A stretch of DNA of 53,151 bases from CAYRMV01 sp964425255 (GTDB lineage: Bacteria; Bacteroidota; Bacteroidia; Flavobacteriales_D; Crocinitomicaceae): assembly GCA_964425255.1 (NCBI GenBank), contig CAYRMV010000008.1, positions 1-53,151 of the forward strand, in the 5' to 3' direction. The notes beneath the pieces are model-generated. The model was not told the origin of the DNA. It made no database searches and was given only the letters and a program-made list of their open reading frames with translations. Below are positions 52,255 to 53,151 of this stretch, piece by piece; position 1 is the first letter of the stretch, and every line of letters starts with the position of its first letter. A program made the translations under genes and the position numbers.

Positions 52255-52680
52255 ATGAACTGGGGAAAAGGAATAATGATTGGCATGGGACTTTTTATGA
52301 GTTTCATCCTGTATATGGTAATCAGTTTAATGGGAAAACGGGTGGATCTACAATCCGAAGATTACTACAAAAAAGAAATCGAATATGAAACAGAAATTGC
52401 TCAAATCGAAAACGCAAACCGTCTTGGTTACATCGTCGAACTTCGTCGAGAGAACGATCATTTGTTCATTGAACTGCCGGATACCTTGGATCTTCGGAGT
52501 TCAAACATCGAATTTATCAGACCCAATGACGAGAAAAAAGACATCCGTCTGGAAGGAAAAAACGAAAAAACGTTGATTTATCCTCTGTCTAAAATGGACG
52601 TTGGACAATACGATGTCCAAGTGCAATTCAAGGACAACTCAGATAAAGTGTATTTATACAAAACAAAATTCTACAAATAA
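52255..52680 (+). CDS. ccoH: CcoH/FixH-family assembly protein
   Basis: A 141-residue protein with one N-terminal membrane helix (GIMIGMGLFMSFILYMVISLMG) and a periplasmic beta-rich domain beginning VDLQSEDYYKKEIEYETEIAQIENANRLG, typical of FixH/CcoH, which assists assembly of the cbb3 complex. The TAATG overlap with the next gene indicates coupled translation. Confidence 0.9.
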   Translation: MNWGKGIMIGMGLFMSFILYMVISLMGKRVDLQSEDYYKKEIEYETEIAQIENANRLGYIVELRRENDHLFIELPDTLDLRSSNIEFIRPNDEKKDIRLEGKNEKTLIYPLSKMDVGQYDVQVQFKDNSDKVYLYKTKFYK

Positions 52681-53151
52681 TGGATCCAATTTTGGCATCG
52701 GCATTTGTATTGGGTCTCGCAGGGACTGCGCATTGCATTGGTATGTGCGGTCCCATTGCAATGGCGTTGCCGCTCAATCGTTCGAATTCATTCACGATTT
52801 GGACGGGAATTTTGCAATACAACCTCGGTCGGGTGATGATGTATTCGATCCTTGGTTTCGTGGTCGGTATGATTGGTATTTCTATCGAATTAATCGGTTG
52901 GTTGCAAGGCTTGAGTATCCTTTCGGGAATTCTCATCATTGCCTACGCTTGGAGAAAATACATCCGACTTCCTTTCGGGAATTCAAACGGCACACCTGAT
53001 TGGTTATACGCTTTCATCACACGACAAATGGGCAAATTCATGGCCTCCAAAAATCCATTGAAATTATTTATACTGGGTTTTTTCAACGGCATGCTTCCTT
53101 GCGGAATGGTTTACACCGCACTCATCGGTTCGCTCGTGATGGCGCATCCGG
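52680..53151 (+). CDS. SafE/TauE-like membrane protein (cut by the window end)
   Basis: At least 157 residues of a membrane protein; the 3' end lies beyond the window. The ATG overlaps the stop of ccoH (TAATG). It opens MDPILASAFVLGLAGTAHCIGMCGPIAMALPLN and continues with LGRVMMYSILGFVVGMIGISIELI and GFFNGMLPCGMVYTALIGS, the signature of the sulfite exporter/SafE-like family that Bacteroidota commonly carry next to cbb3 genes. The cysteine pairs (HCIGMCG and LPCG) hint at copper or thiol chemistry, which fits oxidase maturation; the exact role is not established. Confidence 0.88.
   Translation, partial: MDPILASAFVLGLAGTAHCIGMCGPIAMALPLNRSNSFTIWTGILQYNLGRVMMYSILGFVVGMIGISIELIGWLQGLSILSGILIIAYAWRKYIRLPFGNSNGTPDWLYAFITRQMGKFMASKNPLKLFILGFFNGMLPCGMVYTALIGSLVMAHP

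Overview
The window looks like a chromosomal segment of a low-GC Bacteroidota, most probably a Flavobacteriales member close to Fluviicola/Crocinitomicaceae. The evidence is several secreted proteins ending in type IX secretion (T9SS) sorting domains, a fused CcoN-CcoO cbb3 oxidase, promoters of the Bacteroidota type (TAnnTTTG at -7, sometimes TTG about 20 bp upstream), almost no Shine-Dalgarno sequences, and ECF sigma/anti-sigma and DUF4836-type genes. The genus is inference from protein content only. I see no rRNA, tRNA, CRISPR array or intact transposase.

Layout. 0.1-2.1 kb: a four-PKD T9SS cargo protein. 2.1-12.2 kb, minus strand: a glycosyltransferase with alaS, a DsbD-like thiol reductase with a free-standing DsbD-alpha-like protein, a small unknown gene, and a pabB-tilS pair. 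12.3-15.5 kb: an acyltransferase, an SGNH-like esterase, a second diverged copy of the acyltransferase 3' end, and a 168-bp MITE-like element. 15.5-25.2 kb, mostly minus strand: ECF sigma factor with a large anti-sigma-like membrane protein, a GNAT acetyltransferase, a CsgG/TolB-like envelope protein, a divergent HTH regulator, a small T9SS cargo, a sigma-54 activator lacking a DNA-binding domain, msrB and a DUF4836 lipoprotein. 25.3-35.5 kb: a frameshifted conserved gene, then two neighbouring large T9SS adhesin-like genes (2231 and 885 residues) with related C-terminal ends. 35.6-46.1 kb: ahcY, a GT-C membrane glycosyltransferase, an SDR epimerase, a small lipoprotein, an alkyltransferase-like protein, a minimal T9SS-tail protein, a DMT/DUF486 protein, GT4 and GT28-like glycosyltransferases, and a PhoB/PhoR-type two-component pair. 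46.7-53.15 kb: the cbb3 oxidase cluster ccoS-ccoNO-ccoQ-ccoP-ccoG-ccoH and a SafE-like membrane protein cut by the window end.

How the genes fit together. The cbb3 cluster encodes a high-affinity terminal oxidase with its assembly factors, behind a 570-bp upstream region that carries a CRP/FNR-like inverted repeat. The T9SS cargo genes are scattered single units with strong terminators. The giant adhesin gene has four helically phased 9-bp repeats upstream that resemble a LytTR-family binding array.

Most notable signals: (1) the MITE-like element with 28-bp imperfect terminal inverted repeats and a 7-bp target duplication, whose end supplies the stop codon of the anti-sigma gene; (2) the adjoining 183-bp acyltransferase tail, which differs from the intact gene mostly at silent sites; (3) the LytTR-like array; (4) repeated placement of a -7 box exactly 4 nt before an ATG, implying leaderless mRNAs. 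I did not find a clearly new multi-gene defence or metabolic system.
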